From Bactericera cockerelli (taxonomy: Eukaryota; Arthropoda; Insecta; Hemiptera; Triozidae): 64,000 nucleotides of DNA. Shown here piece after piece: positions 24,127 through 36,035 of the stretch. Location of the stretch: NCBI GenBank assembly GCA_024516035.1, contig CM044964.1:4814240-4878239 (forward strand), given 5' to 3'. The first letter of the stretch is position 1, and every line of letters begins with the position of its first letter. The position numbers and the translations under genes were made by a program. The notes beneath the pieces are model-generated. The model worked only from the letters and a program-made list of their open reading frames with translations, was not told the DNA's origin and searched no databases.

Positions 24127-25104
24127 CTGAATATCTATACACCAACTTTTTTCTGAGCTCTGAAAATGATCCTTTTCCCAATTAAGGGCCAAATGTCCCT
24201 TTTAGGATAATAGAACAATAAAAAAGCTCACCTACTACTCACGAGAAAAAAATTTGCCATCGTTTGTGAAAATCGGTCAAGTAGTTTTGGCTGTAGAGCG
24301 GTCAACGTGAAAGAAGAATCAGAAAATGATGAAAAAAATGACGTTTTTAAAGTTTGGTTTTCTCCAACTTAACTCAAACGATTTTGATGGTTCTTTTTTC
24401 AAAGCTTGTCTTTATCGTGCCCAATTTTATATTTTTTTATAGTCCGAGTTCCTTCATCACTTGTACTTTTTTTCCTACAACTACAAGAATTGTGCTAATT
24501 TTGCTCTGGCGTATAACCTCACTTAGTGAGTTCGTTCTCACTGTGTTCGGTTAATTATGTTTAAAAGAAGGTAAGATAACAAGCGAGACCCTCCCTCAAG
24601 TCGAAGAACGATTAGAGAGATAGTCCGGGTTATTCTAAAATTAATCCCGTTTCATAAATTGGCACTGTGTCACAGATTTTTACAAGGATGCTGTGTGGTG
24701 CCATTCATTTTATCCAGATGGGCCCCTCAACTGGTTCAAATAGTGGGTACACCCTGTACATATTTCCTTAATTTATGTCAGATATAATAATAAAGACTTT
24801 TAAGTCCCATTATTCCAGCAGTATGCCCAACGAGGTAAAAATATGAGGTAAAAATCCTAAATGGGAGGATAACTATGTATTTTTAAAATTAATTTCTGTG
24901 AAAGAATACTGAGAACGAAGCTTATTGTGTTGAGTAATAAATGTATAAATATATTTTTTTTAACTGTTAATTTTTTATTTTATATTATAAATGAGGTACA
25001 ACACAACCCACAACAAAAAGGTTAATAGTACCTCATAAACTCACTAAATTTAATGTAAATTATGTAAAACTAAAACAAGTAAAGAGTATTTTGTTTTAAA
25101 AAAA

Positions 25105-25200
25105 AATCACAAGTCTCAGCTCGAACCCGCGGACCTCTAGCATCTCTAGCTCTACTCAGAGCCGCCTTAACCACTGAGCTAACTGGACTATTGACATAAC
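25105..25200 (-). mobile_element. tRNA-derived SINE head
   Basis: GCTCGAACCCGCGGACCTCT and AACCACTGAGCTAAC read as a reverse tRNA-like head; A run at the left. No body recognised. Confidence 0.6.
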
Positions 25201-25794
25201 CTCGTGGTGTTTGCAACATATAAAAGCTTCAATTTATTTTACTTTGTATAATAATATTTTTAGCGGCCAGTGAAAGAAATATTTACTAGAGAGAATTGGA
25301 TAGGGAGGAAAAAGCCTTTCACTTCCTATGTACCTAACATTCCTAATTAGGAATAGGTATTAGGTAGTGTAGGGGCTTTTACAAAGTTTTCTATGAAACT
25401 TCTACATTTCCCACTTAAAAAGGTCCCCAAATATTTATGACATTCATGTTACACATACATTATGTAACATTGGGTACTAGAGATTTTTTTTACATTTTTG
25501 AACCTAATATACCTAACCAACATTTTAGACGAAAAAAAAATCTTGTCTTTTTCACTCCTTGGGCATTACAGGTTTATTATAGCTATGTGTATGTATGAAA
25601 TTATTTGTGGTCAAGCACAAGGCCTCTTCACAAATTTTGTGGGTAGTGCAGCATTACTAAGAGCCTCCTTTACTTTTCAAATTCTATTACATTAATTTAT
25701 TTTAACTCTGGTAATGCCGTCACTGGTCGTTACTTATTCAGTAACTACTCATTTTTCCTCACGAGGTATGAGTGGACCCCAAACACCCAAGTAA

Positions 25795-25890
25795 AGTGCA
25801 GAAAAATTCCTGCCCAGCTGGGGATCGAATACAGGCCACCATGCGTGGTAAGCTTAGCGCGCTAACTCACTCAGCACCGGCGACTATTTA
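25795..25890 (-). mobile_element. tRNA-derived repeat head
   Basis: GGGGATCGAATACAGGCC and GCGCTAACTCACTCAGC suggest a degenerate reverse tRNA-like head. Confidence 0.5.
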
Positions 25891-26399
25891 TGGGTTAGTA
25901 TATCTTTATACAATTTCACATCGGGACATGTGGATTGAAAGGTTTGTGAATGAATAGGTATATACATAATAAACTAGATTAAATATCTATACTGCAATGT
26001 TATTCTGAGCTCTGAAAATGATCCTTTTCCTAATTAACGGCCAAATGGTAGCTTTTGGGATAATGAAACCATAAAAAGGCACACCTACCACCCAGAAGAA
26101 AAAAAATGAGCCATCGTTCATGAAAATCGGTCCAGTAGTTTTGGCTGTAGAGCGGTCAACGTCAAAGAAGAAGCAGAATTTTTTGAAAAAAAATGACGTT
26201 TTTACAGTGTGTTTTTGACCAACTTAACTCAAACGATTTCGATGTTTCTTTTTTAAAAGCTTGTCTATTATCGTGCCCCAATCTGTATATGTAGTTCAAT
26301 TTCCTCCATCACTTGTACTTTTTCTCCTACAACTACACGAAATGTGCTACTTATGCTGTCGCGTATAGTATACTCTTGGTAGCGCGCGAACTATTTCGA

Positions 26400-27270
26400 T
26401 TGACTTGGCGGGTCGGAGCGCTACCGCGCTCCTTAATTAATAATGTCGTTTAGCGACGGTGAAAAAAGTTTCTTGCATAATCTAAATAAATTTTGTACAA
26501 TGAAGGGGCAAGAAAGCGGAGGGAAGGCGCAGAGAATAATTTGAAAGGAGTGGTTTTCTGACATAATAGTCGCAACTTTAGAAAACAGTAAGGCGTCAGG
26601 TGTCTCTTGATGGTGTTGATTTAGTAGCGGAGTTGTTGAGTTTAAAAAGATGGTCCCCGACCTGGATTACAAAATATTTATTTTTTCTTATAATTTTTAT
26701 TCTAAGAATTAAAGTACCCCACAAAACAAGAGGACTATATCCCCTTGGTGTGGGGTAGAAGCATTAAATATGTGTTACCCATTATACCTATTATGTACAT
26801 GTCCAATTATTAATGCAAATAAATTACAAATTATCAATTTTTAACTGTCTGTTACCGTTTTGAAGTTCGTGCTGTAGCAGGTTCATATCATCCTCGTAGG
26901 GGTTAAATCTAGAGAAAGCCTGTGGCATTTTTTTTGCCTTTGATTACAAAATAATTTCTTTTTCTTATAATTTTATCAAATGGCATGAATTAATTCATAG
27001 GAAAGTCTATTTTTTATCAATTTATCTAAGTATCTGTTATTATTATTATTTAACCTCTATTAAGAGGACAATATGTAAAGTCAGGGAGGATATGGAACAT
27101 ATCGTGATGATCTGTAACAAGTACAACGATTCTCGCGAGAAACTTTTTCAAGATTTAAAAAACATAACTGAGTCCCCTTTTTCGTACAGAACTATATTAC
27201 AAAACCCACGTACATACGGATACATATTCTATTTTCTAACCACAAACAATATATTCATTTAATATCTAAT
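26400..27270. other. No gene seen
   Basis: Contains TACCCCAC...GTGGGGTA inverted (26713-26758) and GAGCGCTACCGCGCTC (26416-26431); otherwise AT-rich. Confidence 0.55.
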
Positions 27271-27429
27271 AATTAACGAACTGTCTTAAATAAAATATCA
27301 ATCTTTGTAAACACGACCACATTGGCTGTATGGCAAATTCCCATGATAAGGAGAATAACCAATGCCAAAAAATTTAAATTTAAAAAAAAATAAACAATAC
27401 ATCTCCTATAAGCTAAGTCTAACTTCTGA

Positions 27430-27625
27430 GGAGAAGAAGAGAAGAGAAGAGAAGAGAAGAGAAGAGAAGAGAAGAGAGAGAAGAAGAGAAGAGAAGAGAA
27501 GAGAAGAGAAGAGAAGAGAAGAGAAGAGAAGAGAAGGAAGAGAAGAGAAGAGAAGAGAAAGAGAGAAGAGAAGAGAAGAGAAGAGAGAGAAGAGAAGAGA
27601 AGAGCAAAAAGAAGAAAGAGCAAAT
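27430..27625 (+). repeat. (GAGAA)n microsatellite
   Basis: Pentamer AGAGA repeated over about 190 bases. Confidence 0.95.
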
Positions 27626-27685
27626 CTCAACAATATTACCTAGAGAATAACCCAAGCGGTAACGGAACTGAAACCTGCATGATAA

Positions 27686-27790
27686 TAGCGCACGAATAGC
27701 TCAGTGGTTAAGCACTCGCTTTCCGACAAAAAATTGTATTCAAAATTTGGTTACAGTTGTTTGTAAGGGATGCCTTCCGGTGCGCTCATC
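27686..27790 (+). mobile_element. Family-C SINE fragment
   Basis: GCGCACGAATAGCTCAGTGG, then the body start, cut off at TGCGCTCATC; the B box is degenerate. Confidence 0.7.
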
Positions 27791-27904
27791 TTTTGAAAAA
27801 TATGGATAAAATCAATATCTTACTAGTAGAGAAAATTATCAAAAGTAAAAAGAGGGATGGCCGCATGAATCAGAACGACCTTGTCATAGCACAAATTTAA
27901 ACGT

Positions 27905-28115
27905 TGGATTGAAGAGATTGCCACAGGCAATATCCCCGCCCTTTAGTTAGGACATTACTATTATTACTTTCTTTATTTATTTTCTATACTGTTCATACTG
28001 TTCTATCTCATATTTATATTTTCTTAATTTTATACTGTAGATATTCTACTTTGTAGGTATTGTTTATAATATCTTTCTTGTATAAATAAATAAAAGTATT
28101 CAAATCAAAATCTTC
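27905..28115 (+). mobile_element. Hairpin-tailed retroposon
   Basis: GAAGAGATTGCCACAGGCAA followed by CCCGCCCTTTAGTTAGGACA and a T/A-rich tail ending in AAT repeats. Confidence 0.75.
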
Positions 28116-28156
28116 TCTTCTCTTCTCGCTAGTACAATTTCTCACTTTTCTGTTTT

Positions 28157-28369
28157 TTTTTTAAAGTGGGGTTTAACGTCGCTTTCAACTGCCATGGTCA
28201 TATCACGACGGGGGTTTTACCCTATATTCGCAGGAAACTCACAAACCTGCTACTCACATTGACCTCACAAAGCCTGAGTGCATGGGGCCGGGAAAAGCCA
28301 GCGTCACGAGAATTAGAATTTGAATGGTCACCCATCCAAGTCTTAACCTCGCTGGATGTCGCTTAACTG
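28157..28369 (-). mobile_element. 5S-derived SINE, 5'-truncated
   Basis: Reverse copy with T run at the left, the shared central domain, and the 5S-like part back to GACATCCAGCG; the first 45 or so bases of the 5S head are missing. Confidence 0.85.
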
Positions 28370-28559
28370 TTTATACTGATACTGATAATTTCAATTCCCT
28401 GCTCTCCTATAAGGTCGCCACTGGTCGCTATGCATAAAAAACTCCGAGTTTCAACAGCACTAACCACCGTCCCAAAAGTTTTTCGAAACTTGTCGGAGCG
28501 ACAATGACAAAAAGAAACTAAACACGCCAGTGAAACAGTCGTTAGGTTCACGCCTCCAC

Positions 28560-28865
28560 TGTACGTACACAATAGTATGTATTTATACGAGTAAATATAC
28601 AAATTATGTATTTATATGTATAATTATTATGTATTTATACGACAATATTTGTATTTATACGAGTAAATATACAAATTATGTATTTATACGTATACAATAT
28701 TTTGTATTTATACGAGCAAATATACAAATAATTATCTTTTTATACGTATACGAATTATATATTTATACGTATACAAAATTTGTATTATTTTATACGTACG
28801 CAATATTATGTATTTATACGAGTAACTATTCAAATTATGTATTTATATGTATACAAATAATTATG
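28560..28865 (+). repeat. AT-rich minisatellite
   Basis: GTATTTATACGAGTAAATAT and variants, about ten irregular units; open frames across it are by-products. Confidence 0.85.
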
Positions 28866-29370
28866 TAAACACATTTTTAAATATCGTTGAAACTCCAGGG
28901 ATCAACTCAAGGGAAGCCCCAAGGGGGTCAGTTCTAAAATCTTAAATGAGACGCTTATTTTTATCTAGGTTGGTTGTATACAAGTATATTAATTTGAAAA
29001 GTAAAAAATAACTGGAATCTTTATTGCTTAACAAATTTAAAATGGTGGCCTGTAAAAGTGGTATCATCTTCTAAATAACAGCATCCATCTCAGAAAATTT
29101 TAATAATCAACTACATGCTAAGCCCTTTGCTTGAAAAAATAAACATTAAAAGTGTTCAATAATTAGAAAAAGACAGACACCGTATTTTCAAAGTCCAACT
29201 ACATAGTATTCCTAAAAATAAGCAGTTGTATTTTCTATCACAAAAATTGCGGTCTTAACACCAAAAGTGTCAAGACTTTTTACTTTCCTTGTCCTATAGT
29301 AAGGAAAGTATTGTATTTCCTTTCTTTCTTCTATCTCTTACATTATTTTTAGTTAGACTTTCAAAAGGGT

Positions 29371-29610
29371 TGGGTGGAAGAGATTGCCACAGGCAATAAC
29401 CCGGCCCTTAGGTAGGACATTAACTTCATTCTTTTTTTACAAGAAAAGTAACAAGAACTTTGTTCTTGTATCTTTCTTTTTGTTTTTTCTTGGGTGGAAG
29501 AGATTGCCACAGGCAATAACCCGGCCCTTAGGTAGGACATTAACTTCCTTCTTTTTTTACAAGAAAAGTAACAAGAACTTTGTTCTTGTATCTTTCTTAG
29601 CTCATTCTTT
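29371..29610 (+). repeat. Two tandem 120-bp retroposon tails
   Basis: TGGGTGGAAGAGATTGCCAC begins two direct copies (29371 and 29491), each running through AAGAACTTTGTTCTTGTATC. Confidence 0.9.
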
Positions 29611-29814
29611 TTGTTTTTTCTCTATAATTTCTTTGTATTTTACTGTATATATTTTCGTCTACCTAATAAACCTTACTATAATCATAATAATAAAACACAA
29701 GAGTTCTATCTAAACACATTGTCAGAGGACTAATGCCATATTGACAGTGCATGAATTTTCACTCCGAGAATTTTTGTGTTCGTTTTTGAAGAAAAAAAAT
29801 ATTTTTTTGCTCCG

Positions 29815-29955
29815 ATTTCGATTTTTCCTCATGAATTTGAGTTTGTGACCACATACTATTAAGACTCTGAAGGTTAGGTGGTAGAAAATGATTAAGCATC
29901 AACCTCCTCTGATGGTTACCTTTCAATACAGAGTGTGAGTGTTATAATTATTAAG
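29815..29955 (+). mobile_element. Family-B SINE body fragment
   Basis: TGAGTTTGTGACCACATACT through to the ATT-type end; no head. Confidence 0.65.
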
Positions 29956-30059
29956 AATTGATGAGCTGTTACTGGACACTATGTACTGTATGTCTCCACT
30001 TCTTATGATACCTACATCTCCAATAATAACACCTCCATTATGTGCACGCGGACGTGTCA

Positions 30060-30590
30060 CTTTGAGGACATGATGGATGAGAAGGAAGAGAAGGAAAATT
30101 TTGGGGAGGTGAAGTAAACAAAAGGAGGAGAAGGAGGAAGATCAGAAGGAGAGGAAAACGGGAGAGAAAAGGAGGAGAGAGGTGGTGAGGAGGAGCAAAC
30201 ACCATTAAGAGAAGGATGTATAAAAGAGGGGAGGACTTAAAAAGGAAGAGATAGAGAGTAAGAGAGAGAGAGAAGAGAGAGAGAGAGGAGAGTTTGAAAC
30301 TTTGTTGGCTAGAAGCCAACGTTATATTTGAAATTTTATCATGTTTCACCTTCCATTTATGTCCATATCTCTCTCTTCCTTTTATCTCTCTTCTCTCTTC
30401 TATTCTTTTCTCTTTCTCTTTCCTCTTTCTCTCTCTTCCTTTTCTCTTTCTCTTTCTCTCTCTTTTCTCTTTCCCTCTTTTCTTTTCTCCTTTCCCTCTC
30501 TTCTTCCTCTTTCTTCCTTTCTCCTCTTTCCTTCTTTCCTCTTTCCTCTCTTTTCTCTCTTTCTCTCTCTCCCCCCTCTCTATACCTACA
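30060..30590 (+). repeat. Purine tract then pyrimidine tract
   Basis: 30060-30295 is A/G-rich and 30345-30590 is C/T-rich; the two could pair as a loose hairpin. Long open frames here are compositional. Confidence 0.85.
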
Positions 30591-30769
30591 TGTAAATGGT
30601 TTCCCTGTGTTATTATTATTATTAGCTTTTATTTAGACATCATATTGGATGTCAAACAAGTTGAACTTTTATACTCGTATTCCCTCTGGCAACTCCGCCA
30701 CTGTTCGCTTTCCATACGCATGACTACTCATTCTACACAAGGTACCTACTTCAGTAAAGCCTGGAGTCT

Positions 30770-31000
30770 CCAAGGCGCAATGGTGGTTACTACTGCCTAT
30801 GGTCCAGAGACCCCTAGTTCGATTCCCGGGTGAGGCCAGACTTTACGAAGAAAATTCTGTTCCCTCCATAAACATGACGCTGTCATTTCCGGCCCTAGCC
30901 AGGCTGGGTGAGTTTAATGTGGGTAGCTGGTACGATTCCCAGCGAATGGAGGGTAAAACTCCCGTTCTGACTATTTCAAATATTATTATAAATTTATAAT
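30770..31000 (+). mobile_element. Family-D SINE
   Basis: Head with GGTCCAGAGACC and GTTCGATTCCCGG, then the central domain and a truncated tail. Confidence 0.8.
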
Positions 31001-31187
31001 AATAGGGGATTATAAACAGGGAGTAGACCAGCATTACCTTGGTTCTGGGGGCCCTTGGTTATTTGCCTCCTTGTAAAGACTGTGGTGGCGATGAGCCATT
31101 CCTCTACTGTCTGGCTACCATCGTTCATGATGATGATGAAAGGAGGTTAGATATTAGATCTGGGCATCCATATAATTCTTTCTGTTA

Positions 31188-31450
31188 GCCAGCGTCGATG
31201 GCATGTTGAATACACCGGTTCCCTTCAGAACACCGAAGTTAAGCGACATCCAGCGAGGTTAAGACTTGGATGGGTGACCATTCAAATTCTAATTCTCGTG
31301 ACGCTGGCTTTTCCCGGCCCCACTCAGGCTGGGTGAGGTCAATGTGAGTAGCAGGTTTGTGAGTTTCCTGCGAATGGAGGGTAAAACCCCCGTGGTGATA
31401 TGACCATGGCAGTTGAAAGCGACGTTAAACCCCACTTAAAAAAAAAATCT
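31188..31450 (+). mobile_element. 5S rRNA-derived SINE, full length
   Basis: The first 121 bases (31188-31308) are 5S-rRNA-like: GCCAGCGTC start, CACCGAAGTTAAGC, GACTTGGATGGGTGACC and GACGCTGGC end that pairs with the start. Then a central domain (AGGCTGGGTGAGGTC), a tail (GCAGTTGAAAGCGACGTTAA) and poly-A. This is the SINE3 type, transcribed from an internal 5S promoter. Confidence 0.92.
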
Positions 31451-31767
31451 TCTGTGCCTATCTTCTGTGCCTATCTCACGGACACGGAATTATTATAATT
31501 ATTATCTCATTTATATTCTCAGCTCTGTTTTGCTTTTCATAATCTGTTCTTTTCTCATCAGCAGTTTTATTTTTAAAAATAATACATTTTTAAATTTATT
31601 TTTAACACTTCACTTCACTCATCTCTTTCTATGAAATTTTTATACTCCTTGTACCACAGTTTTATTAAAATTGCTTTAATTATTTTTCTAACTTTTCATA
31701 TTCCTTGAAAACTTTGTCAATTTTTCATTTCTTTATCTCTTTTTTTCTCTTTCTATTTCTCACCAAC

Positions 31768-31960
31768 CTCAGTAGCTTGATCGAGAAGGCGGCGGACTTG
31801 TAATCTGGAGGTCGGTAGTTCAAGTCGCGGCTTTAGCGTAGATTTAGTATACAATACAATACTCTGTTTATCCTGCAATAATAAGAATAAAGACCTAAAG
31901 AGTCCCTTTCCTCTCACAGTATTGATAGTTGTGATATCAAGTAAGTTATTAACACAAATA
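31768..31960 (+). mobile_element. tRNA-headed SINE, family F
   Basis: AGTAGCTTGATCGAGAAGGC head with GGTAGTTCAAGTCGC box; body AAGACCTAAAGAGTCCC. Confidence 0.78.
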
Positions 31961-32089
31961 TGATAACTTTTTTTTAACTCTTTCTCTCTCTTTATCTATC
32001 TCTATTTATCTCATCTGTTTGTAACGTCTATCCGTTTTTTATTTATCTCATCTTCTATAAATTCTATTTTACACCAAATGATCTTTGTG

Positions 32090-32119
32090 TGTTTTTTCCT
32101 CTCTCTCTCTCTCTTTCTC

Positions 32120-32162
<43 letters not shown>

Positions 32163-32412
32163 TCCTCTCTCTCTCTTTCTTTTCCTCTCTCTCTTTTTCT
32201 TCATCTCTCTCGTTTGTCCCTGCCTCTCTCTCTTTTTCTTGCTCTCTCTCTTTCTTTTCCTCTCGCTCTTTCTATTTTTCTCTCTTTTCCTTCTGTTCCT
32301 CTCTGTCTCTTCTTTTCTCTCTTTCTCCATCTTTTCCTTATCCCCTCTCTTCCTTCATCTTTTTCTCTCTCTCTTTCTCTATCTCACTATCTCTCTCCTT
32401 TCTTGCCTCTCT
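32090..32412 (+). repeat. (CT)n/(TTTCTC)n tract
   Basis: About 310 bases of pyrimidine repeats; three overlapping open frames are artefacts. Confidence 0.95.
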
Positions 32413-32926
32413 TCATCAGAAGTTTGCATAAACTTAGGAGATAATATTAAGAAATATTATTATTGTACAAATAAAAAGAACTATTTTATTCAATTCAATT
32501 CAATTCTATCTCAAAATGTCTCCCTTTCCTTTCTCTCTCATGATATTTCTTTAAAAATTGCAGCCCCTGTATCTCTCTGCTTATCTTCCATAACACATGA
32601 ACGCTTTCAATAAAAATGATACTAAATAACAAATAACTATTGTAAATGATAATAATACTAATGGCAAGAGGTGAGATAGAGATAAATGTCGAAGGAGATG
32701 AGAAAGAGAGAGAGAGGAAAGTTTACACGAAATTTGGGCCTAAATTATTTCTTCTACTTGTTAACTTTGAAAAACTCAAAAGGAAAAAAAGAAGAAATGA
32801 ATGGGTGAGTAGAATAACATGTAATATCCTCTTTTCTATCATCTCGTTGAATAAGAAGGAGAAATACCCCTTACAACTATGGAGAAAAAAATATTTTAGA
32901 AAAAAAATAATATATACATAATATAT

Positions 32927-33159
32927 CGTCGGCTGGAAGGTAAAACTGACCATCTGCATTTGGACCATCTCCATGTGGTCATTGGAATCTCCACCAGTCT
33001 TTCAGGTAATTTTTTTTTCTCGCTTTCACCCGCGCATATGTTTGAATACTACCGAACTTTTGATTTTTAAGGAAATAGTTAGGTTAATTTCCGACCAGAG
33101 TAACGAAAAATTGAGAAATGACCAACTGTCACTTGGTCAGTTTTACTTACTAGCCGACG
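32927..33159. mobile_element. Small MITE nested in a retroposon tail
   Basis: Inverted ends CGTCGGCT and AGCCGACG, with GTAAAACTGACCA inverted inside. ATAT stands on both sides. Removing the element and one ATAT restores the arrangement ACATAATATATGTCCTAAC seen uninterrupted at 1738 and 39130. Confidence 0.82.
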
Positions 33160-33216
33160 ATATGTCCTAACTAAAGGGCGGATTTATTGCCTCTGCCAAT
33201 CTCTTCCACCCAACTA
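33160..33216 (-). mobile_element. Hairpin-tailed retroposon, reverse, split by a MITE
   Basis: GTCCTAACTAAAGGGCGGAT; its tail continues left of the MITE, at about 32885-32926. Confidence 0.72.
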
Positions 33217-33219
33217 ATC

Positions 33220-34025
33220 TGGTCGTGTGCCCAAAATTACTCAACATTCTATCTTCTTACTACATTTCACTCACTCTCTCTTCTATTTCCCTCCCTCTCT
33301 CTTTATCCCATAAAATATATAAGACCTGTTTGACTGCTGGAGTAAAGGGACTTTTCAGTTTTACCTCGGCAGTATAAACAAGGTATATTCTACTCTATTC
33401 TATTCTATTCTATTCTCATCTTTTCCCCGCAAATTCACATTGTCTCCTATTTTTTTCCTCCTTAAGGGATTCCATTACCTGCTAGTTATCTCTCGAAAAC
33501 ATTTCTCCAAGACTCCATGGAGATTTAATAAATATATACCTACTATACGTACCTACCTATGTATATTATACGATATACCTATAGCATATATACGAAGTGT
33601 ATATATACCATCGGTATATCTTATAATAATGTACATATACGTGAAATATTCCCTAGATATAGTCAATATTTCACTTCTACGCAATTTGGTCTCAAGAGAA
33701 AAGGAGAAAGATAAGGTTGATACCTTGTGCAAGGCTCGGGTCTTGGATGAAATAGATAGTAACAAAGAAAAGAGAGATGAGTTATTTAGTGAGCTAGAGA
33801 GAGAAGGAGAGAGGATACACAAAGAGAGGGAGAGAATAAATAATAGGCCCTTCGATGAGTTATTATTCGATGAGATGAGTTAAATAGCAACAAAATTTAT
33901 AAGGAAAACTCTGTAGTGCGAATAGAAAAGAGAAGAAGGAAGATACTCGTATAAAGATCTCATAAAAAAAACGAACACACTTCAGACACTAAAAGTACAC
34001 GAGGATAACGTGAAAGTAATAAAAA

Positions 34026-34059
<34 letters not shown>

Positions 34060-35230
34060 AAGAGGTAAAAGAAAATATAAAGATAGATCGAAATTGTGAG
34101 AAGAGAAGAAAAGGTTCATTTTGACTTACGTCTCTTAGTGACAAGTTATAATTGCTAACACCAAAAATAAGGAGATTGGTAAAAAATCAACATGAAAAAA
34201 AAACCAAAAACATAAATGCTATTTGCTATATATTATAAAAGATTAAATGGAATACAGATAGAAAGATAAAATAGAAAATTAAATTAAATACTAATAGGGG
34301 TACATTTCAGATAAATTATGGTGATCTACAAGAAAGGAGAGATTGAGAAAAAGCTTGATGGGGTTTTAAAGAGAGAGAATATTATTTGAAAGGCAAACAG
34401 AACAACTATATCAAGTTGTAAAAAAAACTGATTTAAAACAAAAAAGATAAGAGATTATTCAGAGCTATTTTAATAGAATCAAACACCTCGGCCGAGGTGT
34501 GAAGAACGCCTATAAAAAGAAAGAGACTGCCCGGCAGAGTGTAAGGTTACGGAAAACATAGTTCCCATGCATTTCATGTACTTTCAGCCAGCGAAAAGTG
34601 CAACATGAATTTCAAAAATCGCGATTTTTATTGCAGAAATGGGCTCTACGTTGAAAAATAAGTTGATTTGACTCTTTGTTTGACTTCCTAGGCCACCGGG
34701 AACCCTATTTTCGAGACCCCCCAACAATCGTGAAAGACATGAAAAGATTCATAATTTTTTTTTTTTTTCTTTTTTTTTTTCTTCATACGGATCCTTTGAG
34801 ACCCGACTTCGTGTCTTTAACTTGGCACTGAAGATCAAGTGAGGTGTCTAAAGTGATCAAAATATAATGGAGATGAGCCCGGACCAAAAAAAAAATTCTA
34901 AATTATAAGCGGGCGGCCCATTTGGGCGGCCTCGGGTTTTGGGAGCCCAAATCGGGAATTGAAGGATGATACTAATCTTAAGTGGTATCAAATGAAAGAT
35001 CTTGATGAGCAGATACCAAATTTATTGATATTATTCCTTCATCCGGTCCACTGGGTGGCACCTGGTGGCCTTTTCATTTTCTTTGGCGGGTAGGTACCTT
35101 CGAATCCTTAGCTTAGTGGTCAGATCTTGGCCAGTATGTATTTTTCGAGATGACCTCGCTCTCTCACTGCAAAATTTTCATGTTTAAGTTTCCAAGTATT
35201 AATTTAGTTAGTTCATTTTCCGTCCTTGTC
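33220..35230. other. No gene seen
   Basis: AT-rich with small GT/GA repeats (34028-34060) and the 18-bp palindrome at 34483. An open frame at 33440-33883 has a charged C-terminal half but no recognisable family. Confidence 0.5.
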
Positions 35231-35320
35231 TGAAGAAGATAACTTTGTCTATTGGTAGCATGCTCGACCTGCCACCCAGTCAGCATGGGTTCGAATCGTG
35301 GCGAGGACGAAATTTTTTAG
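35230..35320 (+). mobile_element. tRNA-derived repeat head
   Basis: TTGGTAGCATGCTCGACCTG and GGGTTCGAATCGTGG resemble A and B boxes. Single copy here. Confidence 0.5.
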
Positions 35321-35341
35321 ATATTTTCAATTTGGGCTTAA

Positions 35342-35500
35342 CGTTGTTTTGTTTTTCCGATCTTTATATTCGATCTTCATGACGACCCCATTACCCTCGC
35401 GAGGAAAATTTTAGAAGTTGCAGAATTGGATAATGAACTGTGGCGGCATTACGAGATTGATTTTGGACAATCATGGTTGGATGGAGATAAAATATTATGA
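35342..35500 (+). other. Protein-like open stretch, unassigned
   Basis: 53 codons from just after TAA to TGA: FDLHDDPITLARKILEVAEL then WRHYEIDFGQSWLDG. The residue pattern looks helical and real, but no acceptor or donor frames it cleanly. It might be a decayed exon or part of an unknown repeat. Confidence 0.3.
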
Positions 35501-35814
35501 ATTATGTAGCTCTCATAATGTCGATGCTACTCATTAAACGTTGTGACAAAGTAGTGACTTTGGACAAGTGGGTAGCATACTAGGCTTGGGTTCGATCCCC
35601 TTGAGGGAAGTTTTTTTTTTCTCTGTCCATTATGTCCGGGGTACACTCATACCTCGTGAGGTATTGATAAGGGACATCACAACCGAGTTCTCTCCCGCTC
35701 ATGGTTTTATCAACACCAAATTGTCTCCCGTCACGTTGCTTGCATTTTTACCTGATTTTATACCTACATAGTTTAGGCCTAGCATAAAAATTATAATCGA
35801 AACACCTAGGAACA

Positions 35815-36035
35815 TGGATATAGACCTGAGGCATGGACTTCTATGTATTTTTCCTAACCCTATGATAAACCCAAGGCATGGCCTTCTATATATTTACCTA
35901 ACCCTATTATAATCCCGAGGCATTGCCTTCTATGTATTATCCTTAACCCTATATACTATATTCCTGAGGCATGGCCTTCTATGTATTTTACCTAACTCCA
36001 CTAAACACTGAAGGCATTGCCTTTTATTAGTTAGA
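35815..36035 (+). repeat. Minisatellite, about 55-bp units
   Basis: CTGAGGCATGGCCTTCTATG and CCTAACCCTAT recur about five times. Confidence 0.85.

Larger units (their letters stand above)
24129..26400 (+). repeat. Direct repeat pair (24135-24500 and 25985-26370)
   Basis: TCTGAGCTCTGAAAATGATC, AGTAGTTTTGGCTGTAGAGC and ACTTGTACTTTTT recur in the same order and orientation. Between them lie AT-rich sequence and tRNA-derived heads; no gene seen. Confidence 0.8.

Noticed and set aside
27273..27655. Open frames on both strands
   Set aside because: GAGAA pentamer repeat.
30294..30833. 179-codon Phe/Leu/Ser-rich open frame
   Set aside because: Made of CTTT/CTCT simple repeat running into a SINE; no protein features beyond composition.
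31188..31308. 5S rRNA gene
   Set aside because: 121 bases and 5S-like, but followed by a SINE body and repeated with it at other sites.
32078..32613. Three overlapping long open frames
   Set aside because: Pyrimidine microsatellite open in all three frames.
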